Source: Chlorops oryzae
Taxonomy: Eukaryota > Arthropoda > Insecta > Diptera > Chloropidae
DNA: 64,000 nucleotides
Direction of reading: 5' to 3'
Assembly (NCBI GenBank): GCA_020466095.1
Contig: CM035807.1
Span: 44,547,100 to 44,611,099, forward strand
How positions within the stretch are numbered: position 1 is the first letter of the stretch; each line of letters starts with the position of its first letter. The notes under the pieces are model-generated. The model had not been told where the DNA came from, ran no database searches, and saw nothing but the letters and a program-made list of their open reading frames with translations. The position numbers were made by a program, and so were the translations under genes. Of the stretch, positions 1 to 10,752 are shown in pieces.

Positions 1-445
1 GGAGCGTCTGAAGGAAGCAATCGCCCATAAGCGGCCAGCTTTGGCCAATAGGAGAGGAATTGTCTTCCATCAGGACAACGCCAGGCCACACACATCGATA
101 GTGACTCGCCAGAAGCTCCGGGAGTTTGGTTGGGAGGTTCTTCTGCATCCACCTTATAGTCCGGACCTGGCACCAAGTGATTACCATCTGTTCCTGTCCA
201 TGGCGAACAATTTTGCTGGTGAAACATTCGTTTCAAGAGAGGCTTCTGAAATTCGACTGTCTCAATTTTTTGCTAATAGGAACGAGGGCTTCTATGAGAG
301 AGGCATAATGAAATTACCTTTAAAATGGCAACAAGTTATCGAACAAAACGGCGCATATTTGACCTTAATCGGGTCATTCTAACTATCTTAAATAAAGCCC
401 TCAATTTAATGCAAAAAATAATGGATTTCTTTTTACTACACCTAA
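1..445 (+). mobile_element. mariner copy A, 3' part, cut by the window edge
   Basis: Right-hand part of a mariner DNA transposon. It ends in the terminal inverted repeat ACTACACCTAA followed by the TA target dinucleotide at 446-447. The same terminus bounds the complete copy at 30964-32249, and the two copies are almost identical where they overlap, so this family moved recently. The 5' part lies outside the window. Confidence 0.9.
2..382 (+). pseudogene. mariner transposase, C-terminal part (partial)
   Basis: Carboxy-terminal part of a DD34D transposase, the enzyme that cuts and pastes mariner elements at TA sites in nuclear DNA. The frame is open from base 2 to a TAA at 380-382. The second catalytic Asp is in HQDNARPHT and the third in HPPYSPDLAPSDYHLF. 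The same protein is encoded in pieces by the copy at 31041-32102. The N-terminal DNA-binding region and first Asp are outside the window, so the state of the whole gene cannot be judged. The visible part has no stop or frameshift. Confidence 0.9.
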
Positions 446-447
446 TA

Positions 448-1632
448 TATAAAATTTATTTCATAGTATACTTTCTTATTATCTATATAATGTTTTGAAT
501 TCATTTTCTTGCAGCTTGTTTAACAATCATGTATACTTTATTTATTGTTTATTTTTTCTTAACATTTACTTTTTATTGTTCAATTTCATATTTTCTTTTA
601 TAATTCTTTTTTTCTATTATTTTTCTTAAATTGTACTATGTTTATAAGAGTTTCAAAAACAAAAGTTTTGTTAGGTACCTATACTTTGAGGTTTTTGTCT
701 GTGATTATAATTTATTTATTAATTTTTTTTTTTTTTGTTTGTTTTCACAGTTAATAATACATATATTGTTTTTTTATGATGTACCCGTCACCGTAATTAA
801 AAATTGATAAAAATTTGTGATTTACTTTTTCTCGTAATTTTTATTTATTTATTTTATATATATATATATATATATATTTTTTTATATTTTTTTTTATTTT
901 TTTTTTTTAAAGTACTATATTTGTGTTTTTTTTTTTATGAATTCAAGTAAAATCTCTTTTTTATATAAGTATGTACTTATGTTATTCTCTCAAAAAAAAT
1001 ATTTTTTTTTTTTTTTTTTTTTGGTTTTTTTTTTTCATTTCTTTTCGATCAAACAGTAAAAAGTGTTTTATAAACGCAAAAATACCTATGCTTTCAAGGT
1101 ATTGATTTTGAATTAAACGTTTTTTGAGTATATAAAAATATTTTGTGAATATTTGTATATACTTGTTTATATTTACCAATTTATTTTGCTTTGCTTGCTC
1201 TACCGGCTCGATATCGCTTTTGTGGTCGGATTCCTTGGTTAACCTAAAAAATAATAAAAATACAGATTATGTGCCCTGAGTCCCTCCTGGTTCTTTCAAA
1301 GGCATAATGGTCTTTACCCATAAAGTTACATTTACAAAATGAGATTAAACTGGTGTTGCAAAAACTTTAAAATTCGTATGTTTAATATTTTAAAAACAAG
1401 TTTTGTTTTTAACTATATTCCGAAAATTTCTTAAACCATTTGTTTTTCGTCGCCATTCCTTATGTAGATATCGCAATAAGCGATATTAAAAAGAATTTTT
1501 TTATTTATTTATTTATTTTTTTTTTTTTTTTTTTTTTTTTTTGACAATAATGATTAAATATAAAAACATTCAAGTCTCGTTTTAGTCAAGAAGAACCTAT
1601 GTTTTGGGACAGTATTTTGAATTTTAATAAAT
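448..1632. other. AT-rich interval without a gene
   Basis: Very AT-rich sequence with long T runs (about 721-734, 1003-1022, 1516-1542) and a (TA)n microsatellite at about 855-877. The short open frames here are low-complexity. Part may be the 3' untranslated end of the Gypsy-like element that begins at 1633, but no LTR was found. Confidence 0.6.
855..877. repeat. (TA)n microsatellite
   Basis: About eleven TA repeats in AT-rich DNA. Confidence 0.95.
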
Positions 1633-2166
1633 CTACGGCACATTATAGTTCTGGGCGAAAAATTTGTCTAGATCTTTTAAATCTCTTGTATGTTTTATCT
1701 TAATTTGCAAGAATTTTAATTTAGATTTGCTTTGTTTGATAAAAGATTCTTTTACCATGGAAAAAAACTTTTGAATTGATCTTTGCATTACATTCGGACT
1801 ATTGAAATACTCGTACAACGTCAGCTCTCTAACCTCTGATTCTTCATTTAGGTTTACTTTTTCAATTGATACCTTCTCATCGGGATTTCTATCTCTATCT
1901 GGTGGGTTTCCTTTCAAAATATCTTCACATACTTCTTTATTACTATTAGTACCATCTCTTCTAGTACCACAAGAATTATTCTCGACCTCCTTGTCGAATT
2001 CAACTTCTTTATTACTATTTTTACCACAAAAATAACCCTCGAACTCCTCGTCGAACTCGTACTCCAATACATTCGACTTTTTATTCACAACATCCCCACC
2101 GCTAGATAGTCCCTTTTTATCATTAACGATTTCTCCGGAAAATTTCTGGAAAATTTCTCTGCGCAT
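1633..2166 (-). CDS. acidic reading frame of unknown function in the gag-pro element
   Basis: 177 codons overlapping the end of the protease frame by 82 bases in another frame. It is acidic and Asn-rich with short internal repeats around NSNKEV (three similar copies). Its end is basic, with KQSKSKLKFLQIKIKH. I recognise no domain. It could be a degenerate linker between protease and RT, or an accessory frame of a non-autonomous family. The gag-only element at 46096-50083 also carries a charged second frame, but no clear sequence similarity was seen. Confidence 0.4.
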   Translation of the reverse strand: MRREIFQKFSGEIVNDKKGLSSGGDVVNKKSNVLEYEFDEEFEGYFCGKNSNKEVEFDKEVENNSCGTRRDGTNSNKEVCEDILKGNPPDRDRNPDEKVSIEKVNLNEESEVRELTLYEYFNSPNVMQRSIQKFFSMVKESFIKQSKSKLKFLQIKIKHTRDLKDLDKFFAQNYNVP

Positions 2167-2771
2167 ATTTCTACTGCCCTTGCTGTCCTAGCACGGATCG
2201 TGACTGGTTTAATAGTACAAACCCGACTGCTATAAGTGGAACTAACAAGTGGTAGTGAAGCAATATCTCTGCCATTTTTGAAAAATTTAATTTCTTTATC
2301 TATGGTATCTATGACTGATTTATTCCAGAGCCCATCTCTGCCTAATAGTCCATCTCCCGGAATTTTACTTCCCTTTGGTAAAACGTGAAACTTAAAATTC
2401 AACTCTTCATTATTTGTATGACCAATGTCTATAATTCCTTTACTCTTAAAGCTGCCTCCGAAGGCTCCCACTAAACTCTTGGCTTCCGATTCATAAATGT
2501 TATGTACATTTTTTAACGCTTCCCATTTAATTAAACTAGTGTCAGCTCCAGTGTCCACTAACAGAGTTACCTCATCGTTTATAGCTTGTCGATTAGGAAA
2601 TACTATAAACGCGTCGTCTGACACTAAGCCTGAACATTGTGTATTAAAGGATTTGGGATTATTTCGAATCAGGTTCCTACAGGGGTGCTTCTTTCGTTCT
2701 TTTAGCCATTCCCAAGTTTGATTGCGCAAAATAGAAAAATTTTCGCTTATGGCTGCTAAAAAAGGTAACAC
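2085..2771 (-). CDS. retropepsin-like protease region of an LTR retrotransposon
   Basis: 228 codons. The catalytic motif LLVDTGADTSLIKW sits near residue 71, and the second glycine-rich strand GDGLLGRDGLW near residues 139-150, where retropepsins have ILG. This enzyme matures Gag-Pol of Ty3/Gypsy elements inside the virus-like particle. The frame differs from gag, consistent with either frameshift expression or a small indel. The protein runs on past the protease for about 75 residues and stops in the region where a linker to reverse transcriptase would normally begin. No RT motif is seen in any frame afterwards. Confidence 0.75.
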   Translation of the reverse strand: MLPFLAAISENFSILRNQTWEWLKERKKHPCRNLIRNNPKSFNTQCSGLVSDDAFIVFPNRQAINDEVTLLVDTGADTSLIKWEALKNVHNIYESEAKSLVGAFGGSFKSKGIIDIGHTNNEELNFKFHVLPKGSKIPGDGLLGRDGLWNKSVIDTIDKEIKFFKNGRDIASLPLVSSTYSSRVCTIKPVTIRARTARAVEICAEKFSRNFPEKSLMIKRDYLAVGML

Positions 2772-2815
2772 AAAAGATAAAAATAATTTTCGAAATTGAC
2801 TTCTATCTTCGTTTT

Positions 2816-3748
2816 TTACTCTTTTTTATCTTCAACCGTTTTTTCTGATTCTGCATTTACAATTGGCATTGAACTCTCGTAAAAATGAAAACTCACATTC
2901 TCGTTAAAATGCACTCTTCGCTTTTGCTTTTGATTTTTCTTTAATAAAAGTTCTTTTTTACTCAAGATTCTTGAACTCGTTATTCTTTTTTTCTCTGATT
3001 TATTACAATTTAAATTTATACTGATAGTTTTTTCGTCAACATCATCTAAAAAAATTTTATTTATATCTAGCTCCTTTAATTCTATATAATTCTTTGCTTT
3101 GTCTACTGTTGTTTTCAAAGTTGGAACTTGATTTGGCCCTTGATATGCTCGCTCTGTCTGGGCATTCCGGTCTGTCGGCCAAGACCGGGCCGCTGGGGGG
3201 TTTTCCTGATTGTACAAATTAAAAATTCTTGTGCTATTTGAATCAAAATTGTTTGCCATAAATTTATAAATATGATTTTCCCTGTTTCGTCTTTCTCCTC
3301 TATTAGGTTGTGCCCCATTCTGGAACTGCCTTGCTTCCGTAATATTCTTCTTCTTTTTTCGTGTGCAAAATATGTTACTCTTGTGACCATTAATTCGACA
3401 AATTTTACAAAAAAAAGTTCTCATCTTACTGAAACACGTGATCTCTAAGTGCCCATTTCTTCCGCAATAAGTACATGATTTCAAAATTTGGCTTGTGGTC
3501 CTCATATTGCACCGTACGCTATATTCATGACCATACTGGTCACAACTTGTGCAATAAGGTGTGTTCCTTCTTTTTAAGCAGAAATCCCAAGAGTGACCTT
3601 CAATCTTGCAAAAGGAACAACGAATTTGTTGATTTTCTAGTAAGGGTGTTTTATCTAAAAATTTATTAGTATAACCTCTTCTAAAATTTACTGCATGATC
3701 CTCCAAATCCTTTGCTATTGCTAACCTTGTTAAATTAATCGGAGACAT
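2816..3748 (-). CDS. retrotransposon gag with four CCHC zinc knuckles
   Basis: 310 codons, uninterrupted, starting MSPINLTRLA. Residues about 43-135 hold four C-x2-C-x4-H-x4/5-C knuckles (CSFCKIEGHSWDFC, CTSCDQYGHEYSVRC, CTYCGRNGHLEITC, CKICRINGHKSNIFC), the nucleic-acid-binding part of gag proteins of insect LTR elements. The C-terminal half is rich in Lys, Asn and Glu and has no recognisable domain. The capsid-like region usual before the knuckles is very short or missing, so this may be only the distal part of gag. The protease frame follows 45 bases downstream on the same strand. Family assignment to Gypsy rests on that neighbour. Confidence 0.75.
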   Translation of the reverse strand: MSPINLTRLAIAKDLEDHAVNFRRGYTNKFLDKTPLLENQQIRCSFCKIEGHSWDFCLKRRNTPYCTSCDQYGHEYSVRCNMRTTSQILKSCTYCGRNGHLEITCFSKMRTFFCKICRINGHKSNIFCTRKKKKNITEARQFQNGAQPNRGERRNRENHIYKFMANNFDSNSTRIFNLYNQENPPAARSWPTDRNAQTERAYQGPNQVPTLKTTVDKAKNYIELKELDINKIFLDDVDEKTISINLNCNKSEKKRITSSRILSKKELLLKKNQKQKRRVHFNENVSFHFYESSMPIVNAESEKTVEDKKE

Positions 3749-4050
3749 TTTTTGATGTGTTGTAGGCGTTTAGTTCATTTCCCGTTTCGAATTAATAAGG
3801 ATTGTTCTAACAGACAGGACTCCGAGCAATTAAATCGAATAAAAATTTTTACTTACCATTTTCGTTTTATTTATTCTTTCCTTCTGGAATGTTGAATGTG
3901 TTGATTGATGTGTTGATTTCCTGGGAACTTTTGAAAAACATTTTAATTTTATTTATTCTGCACCACATTGCTTGGTGTAATCGTTGATTTAATTTTCTTG
4001 TGCTTGATAACTGCTACCGTCGATTCTTGTAAAACAAATATTATTTCAAT

Positions 4051-4068
4051 AATTCTGCCCAGACGCCA
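4051..4068 (-). other. possible primer-binding site
   Basis: On the minus strand the sequence TGGCGTCTGGGCAG lies about 0.3 kb upstream of the gag start. Gypsy primer sites begin with TGG, the complement of the tRNA CCA end. The bases just outside do not end in CA, so the LTR border is unproven. Confidence 0.3.
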
Positions 4069-4153
4069 GGATTCAAAAAATATTTACTTGCGTTAAAAAT
4101 ATTGACCTGTGTTTTACCATACAATCGTGCTAATGAATTGATCGGCTGTTTTT

Positions 4154-4409
4154 GGTAGCAACTAGTCGCTAATTAAAATTGACACAATTCCAATCACAGG
4201 CGAAATTCGTTTATAGCCGTTCATGTATGTACACTTTGAATATTAAATTATGTTTCAATATCTCTTCTAAGCTTTTTGCCCAGATACATTGGCAAGATAT
4301 CCTTGACAATATAATCTTTGCTCAAAAATTACAATCTCGCATGCAGCATAATAAGCTTTTTTGCCCTGTGGTAGCAACTAGTCGCTAATTAAAATTGACA
4401 CAATTCCAA
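4154..4409. repeat. 40-bp direct repeat, two copies 216 bp apart
   Basis: GGTAGCAACTAGTCGCTAAT and the next 20 bases occur at 4154-4193 and again at 4370-4409 without visible mismatch. The position suggests an internal duplication in the presumed LTR of the neighbouring minus-strand element. No gene lies between. Confidence 0.85.
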
Positions 4410-5264
4410 CTTAGCAAAATGCGCCAAGCTGCATAACGATCAATATAATTTTGTTCAAAGCTTTGAGGAAACTGAGTTCTCATCCAACTGAAAGTCAGTC
4501 GAATACCGGCTGCGGCAAATAATGTTGGGATCTAAGGAAGTGAAGCGCTCAGACGGGGTCGAGCGTATAAACGTTCCTTTATTCCAATGCTGAGATATAG
4601 GAAACCAAGCGCTCAGACCGTGTCGAGCGTATAATAATTCCTATATTTCCTTTTAAATAAAAGATTTTATCTAAGGTTTAATCCTTTTATTTAAGGTTTG
4701 AATCCTTAGGTCTAAACAGAATTACTTATCCTAACTTGAAACTGCCCTATGCTTCCGACGTCGTGGCCCGTGGGTGAGTACGCTCGCAGAAGAAGTCTAA
4801 GTCCAGTCTCAGATTGAGTCTGAGCTTCCAGTCGTCGAAGCTCCGTTTTTATAGATCAATATTGCTGATCTTACAATATTGAATATTCCCATGATCCGCG
4901 ATCGTCGTCGATTCTTCCAGAACATATTGCATAATCGTGACCGCGACCTTCACCTGCAATTGTACCAACATTGCCATACTGTTGTTGTTGCCTTTATTTC
5001 CGTTCACTTAGTGGAGTTGTTTTTGTTGTTGCCAGCGATCGAATTGCAATTGTGCATTTGCTGTTGTAGTGCTGATGTTTGTCAATCGTGCTTATACTAT
5101 GCCGGTGTTGTTGTTGTTACCAGCGGCCGAACTGCATGTTTGCATTTGTCAGCAATTTACACTGGACAGTGCTTTTGAGTAGCATGGAATCACCTTGAAG
5201 TAGAAATTCATAAATGCAGGTCACTGCCTTTTGCTCTCGGTTTAAGGTGACCACATGTAAGTTT
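4410..5264. other. LTR-like or leader sequence without a gene
   Basis: Contains two copies of a GC-rich motif (GCGCTCAGAC near 4546 and 4609, each followed by TCGAGCGTATA) and a stretch rich in GTTGTTGTTG (about 4980-5120). It precedes the BEL/Pao gag fragment and may be its LTR and leader, but no second copy is present to prove this. Confidence 0.35.
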
Positions 5265-5717
5265 GGGAGAGACTCACAACAGCACCATTCGCTGCGCGAA
5301 GTGCCAACAACGACATCATACCTTGCTGCATTTTCCAAATGCTACTGCAACACCGGATGGCCAAGTTTCTTCACCCCCATTGACATCTCCCCTGGAGATG
5401 AGCCCGTCGCCGACGAGCCAACCGGCGCATATTTTGGCGCAACCGAAGACTTCGAACTCCGTGAGCATACCCCCCCCCCCCCCCCCCCATGTCACCGGCA
5501 CACGCACACGTCTCCAACAAGCAAACTCAGGTGGTTTTGCCCACGGCCATCGCACATATCTTACTCTTGGATCAGGGCTCACAAAGTACATTTATTACTG
5601 AGCAATTGCAGCAGCCGTTGAATTTACCAACATCGCACAAAGTATGCACTCAAGTAGCGAAAAGGAAGTGCACGCTCACTCGCGCCTCGCCACGCTCCGC
5701 GTGCAACCAAGAGGTCG
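5265..5717 (+). pseudogene. BEL/Pao gag-protease fragment
   Basis: Plus-strand copy of part of the BEL/Pao element seen at 16374-17829. It starts inside the gag zinc-knuckle region (STIRCAKCQQRHHTLLHF) and runs through a Pro/Ser-rich linker into the aspartic protease motif LLLDQGSQSTFITEQL. A C homopolymer of about 18 bases near 5470-5488 puts the gag and protease parts into different frames. The matching run is about 12 G in the other copy, so the length is unstable. The fragment ends in the assembly gap. The upstream gag part is missing and the joined upstream sequence is not homologous. Confidence 0.8.
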
Positions 5718-5817
5718 NNNNNNNNNNNNNNNNNNNNNNNNNNNNNNNNNNNNNNNNNNNNNNNNNNNNNNNNNNNNNNNNNNNNNNNNNNNNNNNNNNN
5801 NNNNNNNNNNNNNNNNN
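5718..5817. other. assembly gap (100 N)
   Basis: Exactly 100 undetermined bases, probably a placeholder of unknown true size, between a BEL/Pao fragment and a dispersed repeat. Confidence 0.99.
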
Positions 5818-6058
5818 CGGGGTTCCTCCGGAGCGTCCGAAATGGAAAAAAAAAACGGGGTTATAATCAGCATAGATGTAATTCTCGGGTGAACCTCAAG
5901 CTTAATTTTGTGATTTTTTTTTGACAAAATGGCGGCCATTCAAAAAAAATTTAATTCGGTTTTTTTTGTAGTTTAGTGTATAAAAAATAGTAAAAAATTT
6001 TTTAAAATTATGGTCGAGGTTCACCCCGAGAATGGTGACAATTCTGCGTCGATTCCAC
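5818..6058 (-). repeat. dispersed repeat R, left half, split by Jockey A
   Basis: Matches the copy at 34395-35070 in opposite orientation (shared landmarks ACGGGGTTATAATCAG, ATGGCGGCCATT, GGTGACAATTCTGCGTCGAT). The repeat stops at ATTCCAC (6052-6058), where the Jockey element starts, and resumes at 10753. Confidence 0.75.
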
Positions 6059-6632
6059 GATTCGAAGTAGTCGAAGTCGTGAAGTGTGTCGGCCGCGATA
6101 TTTCGAGCTCCTGAAAGTTGATTTATAAACACAGTTCCGAACAGAGTTCTTTATTGAAAAGTATACGTACGTGCTTGACTTCAGACCAGTGGGTGAGTTT
6201 CCGTCCTGGACACTGTCTATTGTCGGATTCCCATAGGTTTCTTCAAAGTGAAAGAAAACGAAATTTCTTTTCTTTAAATCAAAAACATTACCTGAATTCG
6301 GCGTATAACCATCCTGCTCACGATAAACTGACAGAGACAGCTGGTCGCTACAGCTGTTCCTAGCTGATAGCTGTTTTAGTTGCTTGCGATATGCCCATTG
6401 ATCGCTCGCCACCGAATAGTGCAGACACAAACCAAAATAAAAGCCAACCTTTCATCACAGATGTCGCTGTAAGCCAGCCACCCAGAAAACCACTTCCTTG
6501 GAATCACGAAAAAGCTTGATCCCTCTGAATCTTCTATTCAATTTTCGACACTAAAAAGCCAATTCCAGAGGAAAAGAGCCTACTCCACCAGCGGAATAAG
6601 CTCCAATGGAGTAATCGAAAAGAGCCTACAAT

Positions 6633-7926
6633 GTGAAAATTCATGTTCACCCCAGCTACATGGAATCTTCAATGCCAAACTCCCTCCCTTCGATCATAAC
6701 TGATCTCAATGAGAAGCAACACACACCATCGAGCTCTGCTAAAAAAGCTTCTTTCGTGCAAACGGGAATCGATCGCTACACGAAAATAATAAAAAGAAAG
6801 CTAAGCCCCACAGAATAAGAACAAACCACGAGATAAATAGCAAAAACTAAGCGAAAATGTCAGAAATGCAAACAGATTTCAAATATTAAGCGACGAAGGA
6901 GTAGAAGATGAAGCAATGGTAACGAAGGTAGCTAAGCCGCCACCTATTTTATATAAGAGAACAAAATTCAAGTGGGTTGGTGAATTTGATTAGTAAAGTA
7001 ATCGGCAAAGAGAAATTTCTACGTTGTGCCCTCAAAAAAAGGAAACATTTACGAAACAAAGATTCAAGTAGTAAATGAAATTCAATACCGCCAAATAGTT
7101 GCTGAACTTGAAAACAAAGATAAGCAGTTTTACACATATCAGCTTAAAAGTAAAAAAGGCATATCAGTTGTCATAAAAGGCATTGAACCTGGGTTAGATC
7201 CTAATGAAATAAAGGAAGCACTAAAAGAAAAGAATTTTGAAGTAAAAAGTATATTTAACATACTAAACAAAGAACGCCAACCACAACCGCTGTACAAAAT
7301 AGAACTGACGCCCAATGATGTCAAGCTGAAAAGAGGTGAAGTTCACCCCATTTATCTGCTTCGATTCCTTTTAAACAGGAAAATCACGGTAGAGGAACCA
7401 CATAAAAAAAAAGACCTAGTACAATGCAACAACTGTCAGGAATACGGACACACTAAGGCATACTGCAAGCTAAGCAACGTATGCGTAATCTGTGCTAAAA
7501 ACCACAACACTTCCGAATGTCCGGAGAGCAAAGACAACGTACCGTCAAAAATGCGCAAACTGTGGCGAAAACCATACGGCCAACTATAGGGGCTGCCCCG
7601 TATATGCAGCTCTGAAGCAAAAATTTAACGTTGCCAGACAACGGGTTAATCAATAATTTCCTAATTTTGCATCGAGCGAATTCCCACAACTTCCAACCAA
7701 CTTAGCACCTCAGCCAATGGCTCCTAATCTGCGTACTCAGCAAACAAGCTACGCTAAAGTTGTCGCACAAGCTCCGGCACTTTCTAACGATCGAAGCGCA
7801 ATTAATAATTTAGAGTCAATTCTCAAATCCTTTATGCAAAAGCTTGAAAAATTCATGGATTTTGTGCAAAGCATGATGAGTAATCTAATGGAAGCATGGT
7901 ACAAAACCAGAACCATAATTAATTAG
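6633..7926 (+). pseudogene. Jockey A ORF1, gag-like RNA-binding protein (frameshifted)
   Basis: ORF1 of a Jockey LINE packages element RNA. Three pieces are visible: an N-terminal part (6633-6818) ending in a basic RYTKIIKRKLSP segment, a central part (7026-7589) and a C-terminal part (7717-7926). The central part has the PRE_C2HC-like region (YTYQLKSKKGISVVIKGIEP) and CCHC knuckles CNNCQEYGHTKAYC and CVICAKNHNTSEC. The C-terminal part matches the end of ORF1 in copy B in position and Gln/Met-rich character. The parts are in different frames, so at least two indels have broken the gene. The final stop lies 16 bases before ORF2. Confidence 0.8.
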
Positions 7927-7941
7927 ATTAATTAACGCAGA

Positions 7942-10581
7942 ATGAATGCGATTAAAATTTGTCACTGGAATGCAAACGGTATAAGCCAACATATACTTGA
8001 AGTAACACAATTCTTAAATAAAAATAATATCGATATTATGTTAATTATCGGAAACTCATTTAACGCAAAAAAACTATATTCATATTCACGGATATAATTT
8101 TTATACCACCAAACCACCCTGAAGGCAAAGCTCATGGTGGCTCTGGGGTTTTTATTAAAAAACGATACAACACTACGAATTAGAACCGTATAGTGAAAAA
8201 TATCTACAAGCAACTACAATATGCTTAATAACTAGCGAAAATAAAATAACCGTTTCAGCAGTTTATTGTCCACCAAGATTTGTAGTGACTACAAATCAGT
8301 TCCAAAAATTTTTTGACAATCTTGGTTCAAAATTTTTGGCAGCTGGAGACTTCAATGCTAAGCATACTTTCTGGGGTTCCAGATTAACTTCACCTAGGGG
8401 TCGCCAATTGTTTGCAGCGCTTGGAAAATCACTCGACATTATTTCATCAGGTCATCCAACATACTGGCCATCTGACCCAAACAAAATCCCAGACGTTATT
8501 GACTTCGGAATTGCTAAAGGCCTTAAACGGAACGAGATAACAGTCAACGCATGTGACGACTTATCGTCTGATCATTCTCCAGTATGATAGTACTTAAAAA
8601 GCTAAATATCGTAAACCCAACAAACAAGACCTTAAGCTACATCGATTGGGCTCAATATAAGGTTGAGGTCGATAGCCGAATGCGTAGTAATCCAGAACTT
8701 AACTCGCCTAGAAAAATTGATGAAGCCGTTCAATTTTTAAGCTCAACAATAAAAACTGCTGTGAATACCGTAAAGGTCACGAGAAAGATCTCCAAAGGCA
8801 AGACAATGTTCCAATCAGACATTGACATTCTTGTGACAGCAAAGAGAAAAGCTCGACGCAAGTGGCAAATGCTCCGATCACCCAGTTCCAAACTTAATTA
8901 TAATTTTAGCAACCAAAGCCCTAAGAGAAGCCCTCGCGGACAGTAATAACCACGCGCTACAGTGTTACTTGGAAAACGTTTGCCCTAACAAAGAACAAAA
9001 CTACTCTCTCTGGAAAGCAGCAAGAAAGTTTAAAACTCCTAAACAATTTATTTCACCAATTCGTAAAACAGATGGCTCATGGGCGCGCAGCGAAGAAGAA
9101 AAAGGAACTGTTCTCTCTCACCACCTAACAAAAGTCTTCCAACCGAATCCGCAAGTAATTGCCTTCCATCCTGAAATCTGCATCCCATCTATTGTAGAAA
9201 ATCCAATAAAAATAAGATCTCATGAACTGAAAGAAGCCTTTGCCAACATAAACCCTAAAAAATCACCTGGCCACGACGAAATCTCCGGAAAAATGCTAAA
9301 AATGTTACCCGACAGCGCAGTCATGTTTATTTTATTAATTTTCAACCGCATTCTTGCATTAGGGTACTACCCTGAACAATGGAAAATCGCAATGGTCAAA
9401 ATGATACCAAAACCAGGAAAAGATCCTACTGTCGCGGCCTCCTACAGACCAATAAGTCTACTACCTCATCTATCAAAAATCTTCGAGAAAGTTCTCCTCT
9501 ATAAAATCTTTCCATATTTAACGCAAAGTGCAATAATTCCTAACCACCAATTTGGCTTTAGAAAACAGCATGGAACTATTCAACAAGTCCACAGAATTAC
9601 AAAGGTCATTCACGAAGCTTACCAAAATAAAAAATACTGCTCTTCGGTATTCCTGGATATAGCTCAAGCCTTCGATAAAGTATGGCACGAAGGTCTCCTC
9701 TTCAAAATTAAACGCTATCTGCAAAAAATGTACATAAAATCCTCCAGACTTACCTAACACAACGCACCTTTTGTATTAAATACGGTACATTTGTGTCAGA
9801 TAAGATCGTCATGAGAGCAGGCGTCCCTCAAGGTAGTGTGCTTGGACCATTTTTATACCTTATCTACACCATCGACTTCCCAACTTACTCGGACAACACA
9901 GTTGCAACTTTTGCCGACGATACTGCAATTCTAAGTACCCACAGCAATCATCGAACTGCATCTCTAAACTTGGCAGCGCACATTAAACTCGTGGGAAGAA
10001 TGGCTGGCAAAGTGGCGCATCAAAATCAACGTAAAAAAATGCGTACACGTCACATTCACTCTCAGGAAAGAAACATGTCCTTCTGTGAAAATAAACAACG
10101 TCCTTATCCCGCAGGCCAATGAGACCAAATATCTGGGTGTCCACTTAGATAGAAGGCTCACTTGGAAAGCCCATATAAACAGCAAAAAAAAGCAGATGAA
10201 CCTTAAACTTCAACAGCTATAATTGGTTGCTAAATAAAAACTCCAAACTCAGCATCGAAAACAAAGTACTGCTCTATAAGGCTATTATTAAGCCAATCTG
10301 GACTTACGGAATTGAGTTGGGAGCTCTGCATGCAACACAACAATAGAAAAAATACAAAGAGTGCAAAATAAAATATTGAGGCAAATAACAAGTGCCCCAT
10401 GGTATGTTAAAACTCTAACATCCATAAAGACCTTAATATCCCTTTAGTAAAGGACATTATAAATGACTTCATCCCCAAATATAAAGCTAAATTATTAACT
10501 CATCCAAACGAACTGGCCAGGCGACTACTCGATGAACCCTCTAATACACGGCTAAGAAGAAAATCCTTGATGGCAACATAA
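7942..10581 (+). pseudogene. Jockey A ORF2, endonuclease-reverse transcriptase (frameshifted)
   Basis: Start ATG at 7942 opens MNAIKICHWNANGI, the first motif of the apurinic-type endonuclease. Further endonuclease motifs are AGDFNAKHTFWG (about 8342) and SSDHSP (about 8565). RT motifs follow in order: YRPISLLPHLSKIFEK, HQFGFRKQHGTI, FLDIAQAFDKVWHEGL, AGVPQGSVLGPFLYL and the catalytic FADD (about 9915). The protein would nick target DNA and copy element RNA there. Frame changes occur near 8080-8280, 8585, 8940, 9755 and 10110, so no full protein can be made. The last frame ends at a TAA at 10579-10581, followed by a short 3' UTR and poly-A. Confidence 0.9.
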
Positions 10582-10752
10582 AGCTATATGAAAAATCATT
10601 ACTTGTATATTTGTAAAGAAGAAAAAAAAAAATATGTAACTGCTTTAGCACACTATTTAGTTTTAAGATTTGAATAAACAAATTGTTAATTCCACTAAGG
10701 AAGATTCAATTAAAAGGAAAAAAGAGAGAAAAAAAAAAAAAAAAAAAAAAAA

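Larger units (their letters stand above)
1633..4068 (-). mobile_element. Gypsy-like LTR retrotransposon, gag-protease only
   Basis: Minus-strand retroelement with a zinc-knuckle gag (3748-2816), an aspartic protease frame (2771-2085) and a third acidic frame (2166-1633). No reverse transcriptase, RNase H or integrase follows, although about 1.2 kb of sequence remains downstream before another element. A primer-binding-like motif starting TGGCGTCTGGGCAG lies upstream of gag at 4068-4051. No matched pair of LTRs is visible. It is either an internally deleted copy or a non-autonomous family. Confidence 0.7.
6059..10752 (+). mobile_element. Jockey-type LINE, copy A, full length
   Basis: About 4.69 kb non-LTR retrotransposon, with a 5' leader, ORF1 (gag-like), ORF2 (endonuclease and reverse transcriptase) and a poly-A tail at 10727-10752. 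It is flanked by ATTCCAC (6052-6058) and ATTCCCAC (10753-10760), a target duplication with one inserted C, inside dispersed repeat R. The intact R copy at 34395-35070 reads straight through this point. Its length is within 5 bp of Jockey copy B once B's inserted mariner is removed, which supports both ends. Coding frames carry several frameshifts, so it is not autonomous. Confidence 0.85.

Noticed and set aside
982..1179. Lys/Phe-rich minus-strand frame
   Set aside because: Homopolymer translation in AT-rich DNA.
5214..5621. Two further frames across the BEL/Pao fragment
   Set aside because: Shifted or antisense readings of the gag-protease fragment, opened by the C homopolymer.
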